Part shown: positions 1 to 8,300 of the stretch, piece after piece | How positions within the stretch are numbered: position 1 is the stretch's first letter | Layout of the letters: every line of letters begins with the position of its first letter | Assembly: GCF_964253025.1 (NCBI RefSeq) | Contig: NZ_CAXUQC020000001.1 | Location: forward strand, 310,001-374,000 | Direction of reading: 5' to 3' | Length of the DNA stretch: 64,000 bases | Source: Rhizobacter sp964253025 | GTDB lineage: Bacteria > Pseudomonadota > Gammaproteobacteria > Burkholderiales > Burkholderiaceae_C | Notes under the pieces: model-generated | Database searches by the model: none | What the model saw: only the letters and a program-made list of their open reading frames with translations | Told to the model about the DNA's origin: nothing | Program-made: the position numbers and the translations under genes

Positions 1-128
1 ATGAAGCGCGGCGTGCCGCCCACGGCGCGGAAGGCGCGCACCGGCGAATTCACACCGCCCGGAATGACGCGGCGGGCGCGCTCGAACAGGGCTTCGTTGG
101 CGCCGCTGGCTTGGGATTCAATGGACAT
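1..128 (-). CDS. hemL: Glutamate-1-semialdehyde 2,1-aminomutase, N-terminal part (cut by window edge)
   Basis: Only the first 42 codons lie in the window, read leftwards from an ATG at 128-126. The peptide starts MSIESQASGANEALFERA and continues with the run VIPGGVNSPVRAF, which is typical of the HemL N-terminus. HemL is a PLP-dependent enzyme that converts glutamate-1-semialdehyde to 5-aminolevulinate for tetrapyrrole synthesis. Its start overlaps the end of thiD by 11 bases, so the two are probably cotranscribed and translationally coupled. The PLP lysine lies outside the window. The identification rests on the short N-terminal match plus the common Burkholderiales thiD-hemL neighbourhood. 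Confidence 0.85.
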   Translation of the reverse strand, partial: MSIESQASGANEALFERARRVIPGGVNSPVRAFRAVGGTPRF

Positions 129-1071
129 GCCGCGGGTCCTTGGGCAGGTTGTCGTCGTCGGTGGTGGGGGAGTCGAGCGAGGCCTCGCCCTGGCCTTCTT
201 CCTCCTCGCCCGGAGGCAAGGCCCAGAAGAAGCGGTCCGGAATCACGTTGCCCATGCCGGGCCGGAAGCCCGCGTCGAGCGCCTGGTCGAGGAAGGCGAG
301 CGACTCGCCCACCGCGGCATGCAGTTCCGCGCCGGAGGCCAGCAAGGCGGCCAGTGACGACGACAGCGTGTCGCCCGCCCCGACGAAGCTCACCTCGAAG
401 CGTTCGAACTTCTCGCCGGTGATGGCGCCCTGCGGCGAGGCGAGCACGTTGTCGAGGTACTGGTCGGGCAGGGGCACGCTGCTCACCAGCACGAAACGGG
501 TACCGTGCTCGGCCGCGGCCACTGCCAGCTCGCGCGGCGAGGCCGGACGTTCGTTGTTCCACTCGGGGAGCAGGAAGTCGGTCAGGGTCTGGTGGCTGCC
601 CACCAGCACCTCGGCCTGCGGCAGCACCAGCTCGCGGTAGGCATCGAGGTAGGCCTGCTGGTCGTCTTCCTCGACCCACGACAGGTTGGGCATGTAGGCC
701 ACGAGCGGCACGTCCGGATAGTCGGACAGGACCTCGGCCACGGCGCTCACGCCCTCGGCCGAGCCCAGGAAACCCACCTTCCAGGCGGAAATCGTGACAT
801 CTTCCAGGATGCTGCGGGCCTGTTCGACCACCACGTCGGCCTCGATCGTGGTGTGATCGAACACTTCAGCGGTGTCGCGAAGAACGATCGATGTGACCAC
901 CGGCAACGCATGGGCGCCCATGGCGGCGATCGTGGCGATGTCGCCTGCCAGACCACCGGCGCCGGTGGGGTCGGTGGCATTGAAAGTCATCACGCAGGCC
1001 GGACCCACCCCTTCCTGGGAAGGGTCTGCGGCGTGATCTTGGGGGATAGCGTCAACGGTCATGGGGGGCAT
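118..1071 (-). CDS. thiD: Hydroxymethylpyrimidine/phosphomethylpyrimidine kinase
   Basis: This 317-residue protein belongs to the ribokinase-like ThiD family, which phosphorylates HMP and HMP-P in thiamine synthesis. The substrate-side segment TFNATDPTGAGGLAGDI (near residues 29-45) corresponds to the family's SDPTGGAGI region, and the C-terminal anion-hole motif GAGDTLSSSLAALLASG is intact. It is about 50 residues longer than typical ThiD because of an acidic C-terminal tail rich in E and D. Two ATGs compete, at 1071 and 1062; neither has a clear Shine-Dalgarno sequence. It is divergent from the rubredoxin gene and overlaps hemL by 11 bases. Confidence 0.85.
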   Translation of the reverse strand: MPPMTVDAIPQDHAADPSQEGVGPACVMTFNATDPTGAGGLAGDIATIAAMGAHALPVVTSIVLRDTAEVFDHTTIEADVVVEQARSILEDVTISAWKVGFLGSAEGVSAVAEVLSDYPDVPLVAYMPNLSWVEEDDQQAYLDAYRELVLPQAEVLVGSHQTLTDFLLPEWNNERPASPRELAVAAAEHGTRFVLVSSVPLPDQYLDNVLASPQGAITGEKFERFEVSFVGAGDTLSSSLAALLASGAELHAAVGESLAFLDQALDAGFRPGMGNVIPDRFFWALPPGEEEEGQGEASLDSPTTDDDNLPKDPRHVH

Positions 1072-1180
1072 CCGTCTGATGGAGCGAAGGAGTGACCGGG
1101 TTCGCCGGGAACTTCTAGATAAACGTGAGGAATGTGGTGTATGTACCTAAAAACCATCGCATTTTCGGCATTTTGCGTGG

Positions 1181-1202
1181 CTACAATCTTTCCTCATTGT
1201 AG
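1181..1202. promoter_or_regulatory. Inverted repeat with a -10-like hexamer on each strand, thiD/rubredoxin divergent promoter
   Basis: CTACAAT (1181-1187) and ATTGTAG (1196-1202) form a perfect 7-bp inverted repeat with an 8-base spacer. TACAAT reads as a -10-like hexamer on both strands, facing rubredoxin on one side and thiD on the other. No convincing -35 was found. It may be a pair of overlapping divergent promoters or a repressor operator; the sequence alone does not decide. Confidence 0.4.
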
Positions 1203-1243
1203 TGATCATCGTAAAGAATAACGTGAGTAAAGACGCGAGAACC

Positions 1244-1408
1244 ATGCGGACTTGGATGTGCCTGATCTGCGGCTGGATCTACGACGAAGCCGCGGGCGAT
1301 CCCGAGCATGACATCGCTCCGGGCACGCCCTGGGAGGCGGTCCCGATGAACTGGACCTGCCCGGAGTGCGGCGCCCGCAAGGAAGATTTCGAGATGGTGC
1401 AGATCTGA
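1244..1408 (+). CDS. Rubredoxin
   Basis: A 54-residue electron carrier beginning MRTWMCLICGWIYDEAAGDP. The two iron-binding pairs C-x2-C (CLIC) and C-x2-C (CPEC) supply the four cysteines that hold one iron atom. Length and sequence are standard for the rubredoxin next to the hemL/thiD and pil genes in Burkholderiales. I chose the ATG at 1244 because family members normally start there; in-frame GTGs at 1202 and 1223 would add up to 14 unlike residues. The redox partner cannot be read from the context. Confidence 0.93.
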   Translation: MRTWMCLICGWIYDEAAGDPEHDIAPGTPWEAVPMNWTCPECGARKEDFEMVQI

Positions 1409-1469
1409 TCCTGCACCCGAGCGTTGCCCCCGGCCTTGGCCGGGACCCGAGGCACAGAGGAGATATCCG

Positions 1470-1859
1470 TTGACCAATGAAGCCGCAGCAGGCGTCAAGG
1501 TGCTGGTGATCGACGACAGCAACACCATCCGACGCAGTGCCGACATTTTTCTGAAGCAGGGCGGATACCAGGTGCTCCTGGCCGAGGACGGCTTCGACGC
1601 GCTGGCGAAGGTCAATGACCTTCACCCGGACCTGATCTTCTGCGACATCCTGATGCCCCGGCTCGATGGGTACCAGACCTGCGCGATCATCAAGCGCAAC
1701 CCGACCTTCTCGGGTGTGCCGGTGATCATGCTGTCGTCGAAGGACGGGCTGTTCGACAAGGCGCGAGGGCGCATGGTGGGGGCCGAGGCCTACCTGACCA
1801 AGCCCTTCACGAAAGACCAGTTGTTGCAGGCCGTCGAGCAATACCGCTTGAAGGCCTGA
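1470..1859 (+). CDS. pilG: Type IV pilus chemosensory response regulator PilG
   Basis: This 129-residue protein is a single receiver domain. The acidic pair D15/D16, phospho-acceptor D59 (in FCDILMPRLDG) and K111 (in LTKPF) are all present. PilG-type regulators take phosphate from the ChpA/PilL kinase and promote pilus extension and twitching. The only plausible start is TTG at 1470, preceded by an AGGAGA-like Shine-Dalgarno sequence, because the next methionine lies inside the domain. It opens the pilGHIJ-chpA set. Confidence 0.92.
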   Translation: MTNEAAAGVKVLVIDDSNTIRRSADIFLKQGGYQVLLAEDGFDALAKVNDLHPDLIFCDILMPRLDGYQTCAIIKRNPTFSGVPVIMLSSKDGLFDKARGRMVGAEAYLTKPFTKDQLLQAVEQYRLKA

Positions 1860-1896
1860 TGCGAAACGAAAGCGCTGCCGGAAGGCCGGCGCGCTG

Positions 1897-1942
1897 AAAA
1901 ACGGGCGACTGGTTCGCCCAAAAACGGGCGACTCGTTCGCCC
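1897..1942 (+). repeat. Two tandem 23-bp units, each a perfect 6-bp hairpin, between pilG and pilH
   Basis: Two adjacent units (1897-1919 and 1920-1942) are nearly identical: five A, then C, then GGGCGA, a 5-base loop and TCGCCC. The loops differ at one base (CTGGT versus CTCGT). Each unit can fold into a 6-bp stem with no T-run after it, so it is not a classical intrinsic terminator. The second unit ends 17 bases before the pilH start codon. Confidence 0.85.
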
Positions 1943-1959
1943 GCCCGATGGAGAACGAT

Positions 1960-2325
1960 ATGCCGATCAAGAAGATCCTGTTGGTGGACGACTCGAAGAC
2001 GGAGTTGCACTTCCTGTCCGACCTGCTCACGAAGCGGGGCTACGCCGTGCGCACGGCCGAGGATGGCGAGGACGCGATGCGCCGCCTCGAGGAGGACAAG
2101 CCCGACCTGATCCTCATGGACGTCGTGATGCCCGGCCAGAACGGCTTCCAGCTGACCCGCGCCATCACGCGCGACACCCGGTTCGCCGACGTGCCCGTGA
2201 TCATGTGCACGAGCAAGAACCAGGAAACCGACCGCGTCTGGGGCATGCGCCAGGGCGCGCGCGACTACATCGTCAAGCCCGTCGACGCCGACGAACTGAT
2301 CTCCAAGATCAAGGCCTTCGACTGA
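1960..2325 (+). CDS. pilH: Type IV pilus chemosensory response regulator PilH
   Basis: A 121-residue stand-alone receiver domain. Counting from MPIKKILLVDDSKTE, D10/D11 form the acidic pocket, D54 is the phosphorylation site (LMDVVMP) and K106 is the conserved lysine (IVKPVD). In the Pil-Chp system PilH is the second output regulator, often opposing or buffering PilG. The ATG at 1960 is preferred over one 12 bases upstream because GGAGA sits just before it. The gene lies after the tandem hairpins and 47 bases before pilI. Confidence 0.92.
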   Translation: MPIKKILLVDDSKTELHFLSDLLTKRGYAVRTAEDGEDAMRRLEEDKPDLILMDVVMPGQNGFQLTRAITRDTRFADVPVIMCTSKNQETDRVWGMRQGARDYIVKPVDADELISKIKAFD

Positions 2326-2372
2326 CCCGGTCTCCGGTGACAGTCTCCTTCTCGTTCCAGAGGCAGGTGTGA

Positions 2373-2891
2373 ATGGCCAATAAGGATGCATTGCGCGAGC
2401 TCCAGACCCGCCTGGCCGACCGGCTGCGGGTGGCTCAGACGCAAGAGCGTGGCAAGTCGTGGCTCGCCGTTGAAAGCGGTGGCCACGGCTTCTTGTTTCC
2501 GCTCCAGGAATCGGGCGAAATCTTCCCGTTCGGCCCGACCGTGCCCGTGCCCTACACGAGCCGCTGGTTCATGGGCGTGGCCAACCTGCGGGGACGGCTG
2601 CACGGCGTGGTCGACCTGGCCGGCTTCCTGGGCCTGCGGCACACCGAGACCGGCCGCGACCAATCATGGTTCGTGGCCTTCAACGCCACCTTGAACATCA
2701 ATGCAGCGGTGCTGGTGGACCGGCTCGCCGGCCTGCGCAGCACCGAGCAGCTGACGCTGCAGCCCGACGACGGGCAGGTGCGACCGCCGTTCGTCGGCGG
2801 GCACTACCGGGACGAAAGCAATCGCCTGTGGCGCGAGCTGAACCTCGCGGCCCTCGCCAATGAGGCGGCATTTCTGAGAATCGCGGGCTGA
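2373..2891 (+). CDS. pilI: CheW-like adaptor PilI
   Basis: The 172-residue protein is a single CheW-type SH3-like adaptor domain with no predicted membrane segment. The central stretch WFMGVANLRGRLHGVVDLAGFLG is the usual CheW core linking receptor and kinase. PilI should couple PilJ to ChpA in a polar array. Its place between pilH and pilJ is the canonical order, and an AGGCAGG-type Shine-Dalgarno sequence lies upstream of the ATG. Confidence 0.92.
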   Translation: MANKDALRELQTRLADRLRVAQTQERGKSWLAVESGGHGFLFPLQESGEIFPFGPTVPVPYTSRWFMGVANLRGRLHGVVDLAGFLGLRHTETGRDQSWFVAFNATLNINAAVLVDRLAGLRSTEQLTLQPDDGQVRPPFVGGHYRDESNRLWRELNLAALANEAAFLRIAG

Positions 2892-2953
2892 GGCGCCATC
2901 GGGCACCCAGACCATCTGACAGTGGTATCGAGTTAAGACGGAACGAGGAACAT

Positions 2954-5248
2954 ATGAGCTTCCTGGACAAAATCAAAGGCAAGGGCAAGGCAGATGGGGC
3001 TGACCTTTCCCTGGACGGCGTGATGGCGCTCGACGCCCCCATGCACGACGAGACGACGCCGGCGGCTGCCGACCGTCGCGCCAACGCGGCCACGGCCCAC
3101 ATGGATTCCTCGATCATCACCGAAGCCGCGCCCTCCGAGGTTGCCGACTTCTCCGACACCCGCATGCCGCCTGGCGAGGGCCTCGGCTCCGGCACCGGCC
3201 TGCCCCTCATCGGCGAGAAGCCGGTCGGCACGCAGCAGAAGATCCTGTTCGCCATGGTGGCGATCGGTCTCGTCGGCTTGACGGCCACCGCGGTGTACTC
3301 GATCAACTCCGCCACCAAGGGCGCCGCCCAGGTGGGTGCGAGCGGTCAGGCACTGATGCAGTCGCAGCGTCTCGCCAAGTCGGTGTCGCAGGCCCTGATC
3401 GGCAGCGCCTCCGCCTTCCCCGAGGTGAAGGAAAGTACCGAGGTTCTGGCCCGCAACGTGCGCGGCCTCGCCACCGGTGAAGGCGAACTGGCTGCAGCCC
3501 CGGGCTCGGTCCAGGTCGAACTGACGCCGCTCATTCCGCTCGTCGACGCCGCCGAGAAGAACGCCAAGACCGTGCTCGGCCAGCAGCAGATCCTGACCCA
3601 GGTGGGCCAGGCGCTCCGCGCCATCAACCGCCAGTCGTCCGACCTGCTGGAAATCGCCGAAACCGTTTCCTCGCTCAAGCTGCAGCAGGACGCGTCGCCC
3701 GCCGAGATCTCTGCCGTCGGCCAGTTGGTGATGCTGACCCAGCGGATCGGCAAGAGCGCGAACGAATTCCTGACGATGGAAGGCGTGAGCCCCGAGGCCG
3801 TGTTCCTGCTGGGCAAGGACCTGAACTCCTTCAAGGAAATCGCCGACGGCCTGCTGGTCGGCAACCAGGAACTGCGCCTGCCCGGCACCAAGGAGCCGCA
3901 GACCAAGGAACGCCTCGAAGCCCTGCTCGCCCTGTACGAAGAGACCCGCACCCAGGCCGGCTCCATTCTGGGCAACCTGCAGGGTCTGGTGTCGGCCCGT
4001 GAAGCACAGGCCGCCATCATCAAGGACAGCGAGCCGCTGCGTATCGGCCTCGAGAAGGTCCAGGAAGGCCTTGGCGACGCCACCGGCTTCAACACCGGCG
4101 CCCTGGCGCTGCTGCTGCTGTCGGCCTTGATGCTGGCCGCCGGTGGTTTCGGTTTCCTGCAGCTCTACGTGCGTGACCAGGCCCAGCGTGCCGCCCTCGC
4201 CGAAAGCCAGCGACTCGAAGCCGAACGCCAGGAGCAGGAAGCCAAGCGCGTCAACGACGCCAACCAGGCCGCCATTTTGCGATTGATGAACGAACTGCAG
4301 ACGGTTGCTGAAGGTGACCTGACCCAGCAAGCCACCGTGACGGAAGACATCACGGGCGCCATCGCCGACTCGGTGAACTACACGGTGGAAGAGCTGCGCA
4401 CCCTGGTGTCCCAGGTGCAGGGCACGGTGGGTCGGGTGACCGAAACCACCCAGCAGGTGGAAGCCACCTCGACCGAACTGCTGGCCGCCTCCGACGAGCA
4501 GCTGCGCGAGATTCGCGAAACCGGCGAGTCGGTGCTCCAGATGGCCGGTCGAATCAACGAGGTGTCCGCCCAAGCCCAGCAGACCGCCCAGGTGGCCCGT
4601 CAATCGCTGCAGGCCGCTGAATCCGGTCTGACCGCGGTGCAAAACACCATCGGCGGTATGAACTCCATCCGCGACCACATTCAGGAAACCTCCAAGCGCA
4701 TCAAGCGTCTGGGTGAATCCTCGCAGGAGATCGGTGAAATCACCGAGCTGATCTCGGACATTACGGAACAGACGAACGTGCTGGCCCTGAACGCCGCCAT
4801 CCAGGCCGCATCCGCCGGTGAAGCCGGCCGAGGCTTCTCGGTGGTTGCGGAAGAAGTGCAGCGTCTGGCTGAACGTTCCGGCGATGCAACGCGTCAGATC
4901 GCGGCCCTGGTGAAGACCATTCAGACCGATACCCAGGACGCGGTGGGCGCCATGGAGCGTTCCACGCAGGGTGTGGTCGAGGGAACCCGACTGTCTGACG
5001 CGGCAGGTAGCGCGCTCGGCGACATCGACCGCGTGTCGCGCCAGCTCGCTGACCTGATCGGACAGATTTCCACGCAGGCCCTCCGCGAAGCCGAATCGGC
5101 GAACGTGGTGGCTGCGAACATCCAGCACATCTTTGCCGTGACCGAGCAGACCGGTGAGGGTACGCGTTCGACCGCCCAGATGGTGCGCGAACTGTCCCGT
5201 ACCGCTGAAGAACTGAAGCAATCGGTCGCCCGGTTCAAGATCGACTGA
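2954..5248 (+). CDS. pilJ: Methyl-accepting chemotaxis-type receptor PilJ
   Basis: This 764-residue protein has a roughly 95-residue cytoplasmic N-terminus, a first membrane helix near residues 96-117, a PilJ-type periplasmic domain, a second membrane helix near 380-405, a HAMP-like linker and a long signalling coiled coil. The hairpin tip (around residues 594-640) contains QTNVLALNAAIQAASAGE and VVAEEVQRLAERS, which is the PilJ version of the MCP signature. PilJ senses surface or pilus state and controls ChpA through PilI. The ATG at 2954 is preceded by GAGGAA. No methyltransferase or methylesterase gene lies nearby. Confidence 0.93.
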   Translation: MSFLDKIKGKGKADGADLSLDGVMALDAPMHDETTPAAADRRANAATAHMDSSIITEAAPSEVADFSDTRMPPGEGLGSGTGLPLIGEKPVGTQQKILFAMVAIGLVGLTATAVYSINSATKGAAQVGASGQALMQSQRLAKSVSQALIGSASAFPEVKESTEVLARNVRGLATGEGELAAAPGSVQVELTPLIPLVDAAEKNAKTVLGQQQILTQVGQALRAINRQSSDLLEIAETVSSLKLQQDASPAEISAVGQLVMLTQRIGKSANEFLTMEGVSPEAVFLLGKDLNSFKEIADGLLVGNQELRLPGTKEPQTKERLEALLALYEETRTQAGSILGNLQGLVSAREAQAAIIKDSEPLRIGLEKVQEGLGDATGFNTGALALLLLSALMLAAGGFGFLQLYVRDQAQRAALAESQRLEAERQEQEAKRVNDANQAAILRLMNELQTVAEGDLTQQATVTEDITGAIADSVNYTVEELRTLVSQVQGTVGRVTETTQQVEATSTELLAASDEQLREIRETGESVLQMAGRINEVSAQAQQTAQVARQSLQAAESGLTAVQNTIGGMNSIRDHIQETSKRIKRLGESSQEIGEITELISDITEQTNVLALNAAIQAASAGEAGRGFSVVAEEVQRLAERSGDATRQIAALVKTIQTDTQDAVGAMERSTQGVVEGTRLSDAAGSALGDIDRVSRQLADLIGQISTQALREAESANVVAANIQHIFAVTEQTGEGTRSTAQMVRELSRTAEELKQSVARFKID

Positions 5249-5270
5249 TTTGATTTGATCTGGCACACCG

Positions 5271-5290
5271 CCGCGGCCCACGGGCCGCGG
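5271..5290 (+). other. Perfect 9-bp GC hairpin between pilJ and chpA
   Basis: CCGCGGCCC (5271-5279) and GGGCCGCGG (5282-5290) pair perfectly around a 2-base loop, 23 bases after the pilJ stop. No T-run follows, so it is a poor intrinsic terminator. The tiny loop means the DNA is also nearly palindromic. It could stabilise the upstream mRNA or reduce readthrough into chpA. Confidence 0.5.
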
Positions 5291-5344
5291 TCCTGACTCG
5301 ACGACATCCGTCACCGAATCGAACGCCACTGCACGCAGGCCCCG

Positions 5345-8300
5345 ATGAGCGACCACCACAGCGAAACCACCGACGACCTCAGCGCACTGGCGTGGGTTCA
5401 GGAAGAACTCCGCCGCTCGCTGGAGTCCGCTCACAAGGCGCTTCGGCGGTTCATCAAGGACGCCGAGGCCGTGAGCGGCTCCGACGTCGATGCCGTCGAC
5501 CCGGCCGTGTTGCGCACGGCCCACCAGCAGATCCACCAGGGTGTGGGCGCGCTCGAACTCGTCGGCCTGCCGGCCGTGGCGAGCGTGCTGCGCGCGAGCG
5601 AGGCCGCCGTCAAGCGCTTCGTGCTCAAACCCCAGAAGATGACCTCGGCCGACGTCGACGTCATCGAGCAGACCTCGTTCGCCTTGCTCGACTACCTGCA
5701 GCGCCTGCTGGCAGGCAAGCAGATTTCCGCGCTCGCGCTGTTCCCGCGCTACCGCGACGTGCAGACCGTGGCGGGCGCCGATCGCGTCCACCCGGCTGAC
5801 CTGTGGACCTACGACTGGCGCTGGCGTGAAGTGCCGGGCGAGCCCGGTGTCGCGCCGCGTGCGGCCGATGCCTCGGCCCGTACCGAGATGGAGCAGCAGA
5901 TGCTGCTGCTCATGCGCGGCCAGCAGACCACTGCCGCCTCGCGCATGAGTGACCTGTGCGCGGGCCTCGGCGCTGGCGCCCATGACCTGGCCGCCGCCAC
6001 GCTGTGGCGCCTCGCTGCCGGCTTCTTCCAGAGCCAGGCGCTGGGTCTGCTGAACGCCGACGTCTTCAGCAAGCGCGTCGCCTCGCGCCTGTTGGCGCAG
6101 CTGCGCATCTTCGAGCGCGGCGAGACCGAAGTCTCCGAGCGCCTGGCGCAGGACCTGCTGTTCTTCTGCGCCCAGAGCGCCGTTTCCCCGCAAGGTCCGG
6201 CCGCACCCCGCGTCGCCGCGGTGCGCGAGGCCTATGAACTCGCCGACTTCACGCCGGTCGACTACGAAGTGAGCCGCCTCGGCCGCTTCGACCCGGCCTG
6301 GATCGCCCAAGCCAAGAAGCGGGTCTCCAGCGCCAAGGACGCCTGGTCCGGCGTCGCCGGTGGCGAGATGCACCGGCTTGGCGGGCTGTCCGAACAGTTC
6401 TCCCTGGTCGGCGATTCCCTGCGCCGCCTGTACCCGAGCGGTGAGGTGCTGGCCGAGGAACTGCAGCAGGCCGTGGTGCAGACGCAGCAGAGCGGCGCGG
6501 CACCCCAGACGCCGCTCGCGATGGAAGTCGCCACCAGCGTGCTGTACCTCGAGTCGTCGCTCGAGGACACCGATTTCGATCATCCCGAGCAGGCGCAGCG
6601 CGTGCGTCGCCTGGCGCAGCGCATCGCGAACGTTCGCGGCGGCCAGACGCCGGATCCGCTCGAAGCGTGGATGGAAGAGCTGTACCGTCGCGTATCCGAT
6701 CGCCAGACCATGGGCAGCGTCGTCCAGGAGCTGCGCGCATCACTCGCCGAGGTCGAGAAGCACATCGACCAGTTCTTCCGCAAGCCCGCCGAGCGCGAGC
6801 CGCTGATGCCCGTGCCGGGCCAGCTCTCGTCCATGCGCGGCGTGATGTCCGTGCTCGGCATGGACCAGGCCACGCAAGCCCTGCTGCGCATGCGCGAGGA
6901 CGTCGAGTCCCTCATCAACGCACCGGCCGATGCGGAAGGGCCCGCGCATGCGGCCACCTTCGACCGCCTGGCCGGCAACCTCGGCGCCCTCGGCTTCCTG
7001 ATCGACATGCTGGGCGCCCAGCCGCAGGTCGCCAAGTCGCTGTTCGTGTTCGACGCGGCCACCGGTGCGCTCAGCCCGCTGATGGGCCGCAGTGCCTCCG
7101 CCCGCAATGCCACCAACCTTGCCGTGCCGAAGGTCTCGCCGGTCGTCGAGCCGCGCGTGATCGAGCAGGCCCAGGCGCTGGCCGAAGCGGCCGTCAGCGA
7201 GCGCATGCCGCTCGACGCGCTGTCGAGCGACCTCGAGCGCCTGCAGCATGAAGCGCAGGCGGCCGACCAGCCCAAGCTCCTCGCCACCATCGAGGAAGCC
7301 CAGCAGAAGATCGAACAGGCCCACGGCCTGGCCGAGGTGACCGAGGCTCGTGAGCAGCTCTCCGAAGCCCTGAACGATTTCGTCATCACGGCCGGCGATG
7401 CCGTCGCGCTCGACCCGCTGCCCCTGCCCACGCCCGTGGCCGCACCTGTGGCGGCACCGGTCGCCAAGGCGGCACCCGCGCCTGTGGCTGCAGCCCCGGT
7501 CGAGGCCGGTGGCGACCTGGCCGACGACCCCGAAATGCGCGAGATCTTCCTCGAGGAAGCGCGCGAGAAGGTCGGCGAAGCCCACGATTCCCTCAAGCAA
7601 CTCGCCGCCGCCCCGGGCGATGTGGAACAGCTGACGGCCGTGCGCCGCGCCTTCCACACCTTCAAGGGCAGCTCGCGGATGGTCGGACTCAAGGAGTTCG
7701 GTGACGCGGCCTGGGCCTGCGAGCAGCTCTACAACACCTGGCTCGCCCGCCAGGACGCCGCCACGCCGGCCCTGCTCGACTTCTCCCACAAGGCCCTGGA
7801 TCACCTGTCCGCCTGGATCGAAGCCATCGCCGACATGCGTGCAGGCGGATGGCGCTCGGGCCCGCTCGTGCAGGCCGCCGAGGCCTTCGGCCGCGGCGAA
7901 CCGGTGCGCGAGATCGCCCAGCCGTCGGTTGAAGCCGCGTCGCTGGCCCCCGTGTCGCTGTCCTTCGAGGCGCCGGCTGCCGAAGCCGAGCTCCCCGTCG
8001 CTGCACCCGTCGCGCCGGTCGCCGAGCCGGTCGAGCCGAGCCCGCAGGTCGTCCTCAATGCCGAGCCGGTCCCGACGGGCGCTGGCTTCGAGGCTCCCGC
8101 GCCTGCGGCCTTGCCCGAGCTGTCGTTCGACCTCGACCTGGGTTCGTTCGACGAGGCGCCCGCCGCCAGCGCGCCGAGCACCGAAGCCTCCGCACCGGTC
8201 GACGAGCTGGCGCTGCCGGCCGCCGAGTCGGTCGAGATGATCGAGCTCGAGCTCGACGAGAGTTTGTTCGCCGACGTCATGCCGGCTCCGGCCGCACCGG

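Noticed and set aside
2933..6583. A 1216-codon open frame on the minus strand opposite pilJ and the start of chpA
   Set aside because: It is a frame shadow of high-GC coding sequence. The translation is rich in Gly, His, Leu and Gln with no recognisable domain, and the plus strand encodes clear PilJ and ChpA domains.
7651..7662. TTCCACACCTTC in the first canonical chpA Hpt domain, resembling the coxA relic sequence
   Set aside because: It is a short coincidence from coding Phe-His-Thr-Phe in Hpt domains; the surrounding peptide does not match coxA, unlike the relic at 38788-38852.
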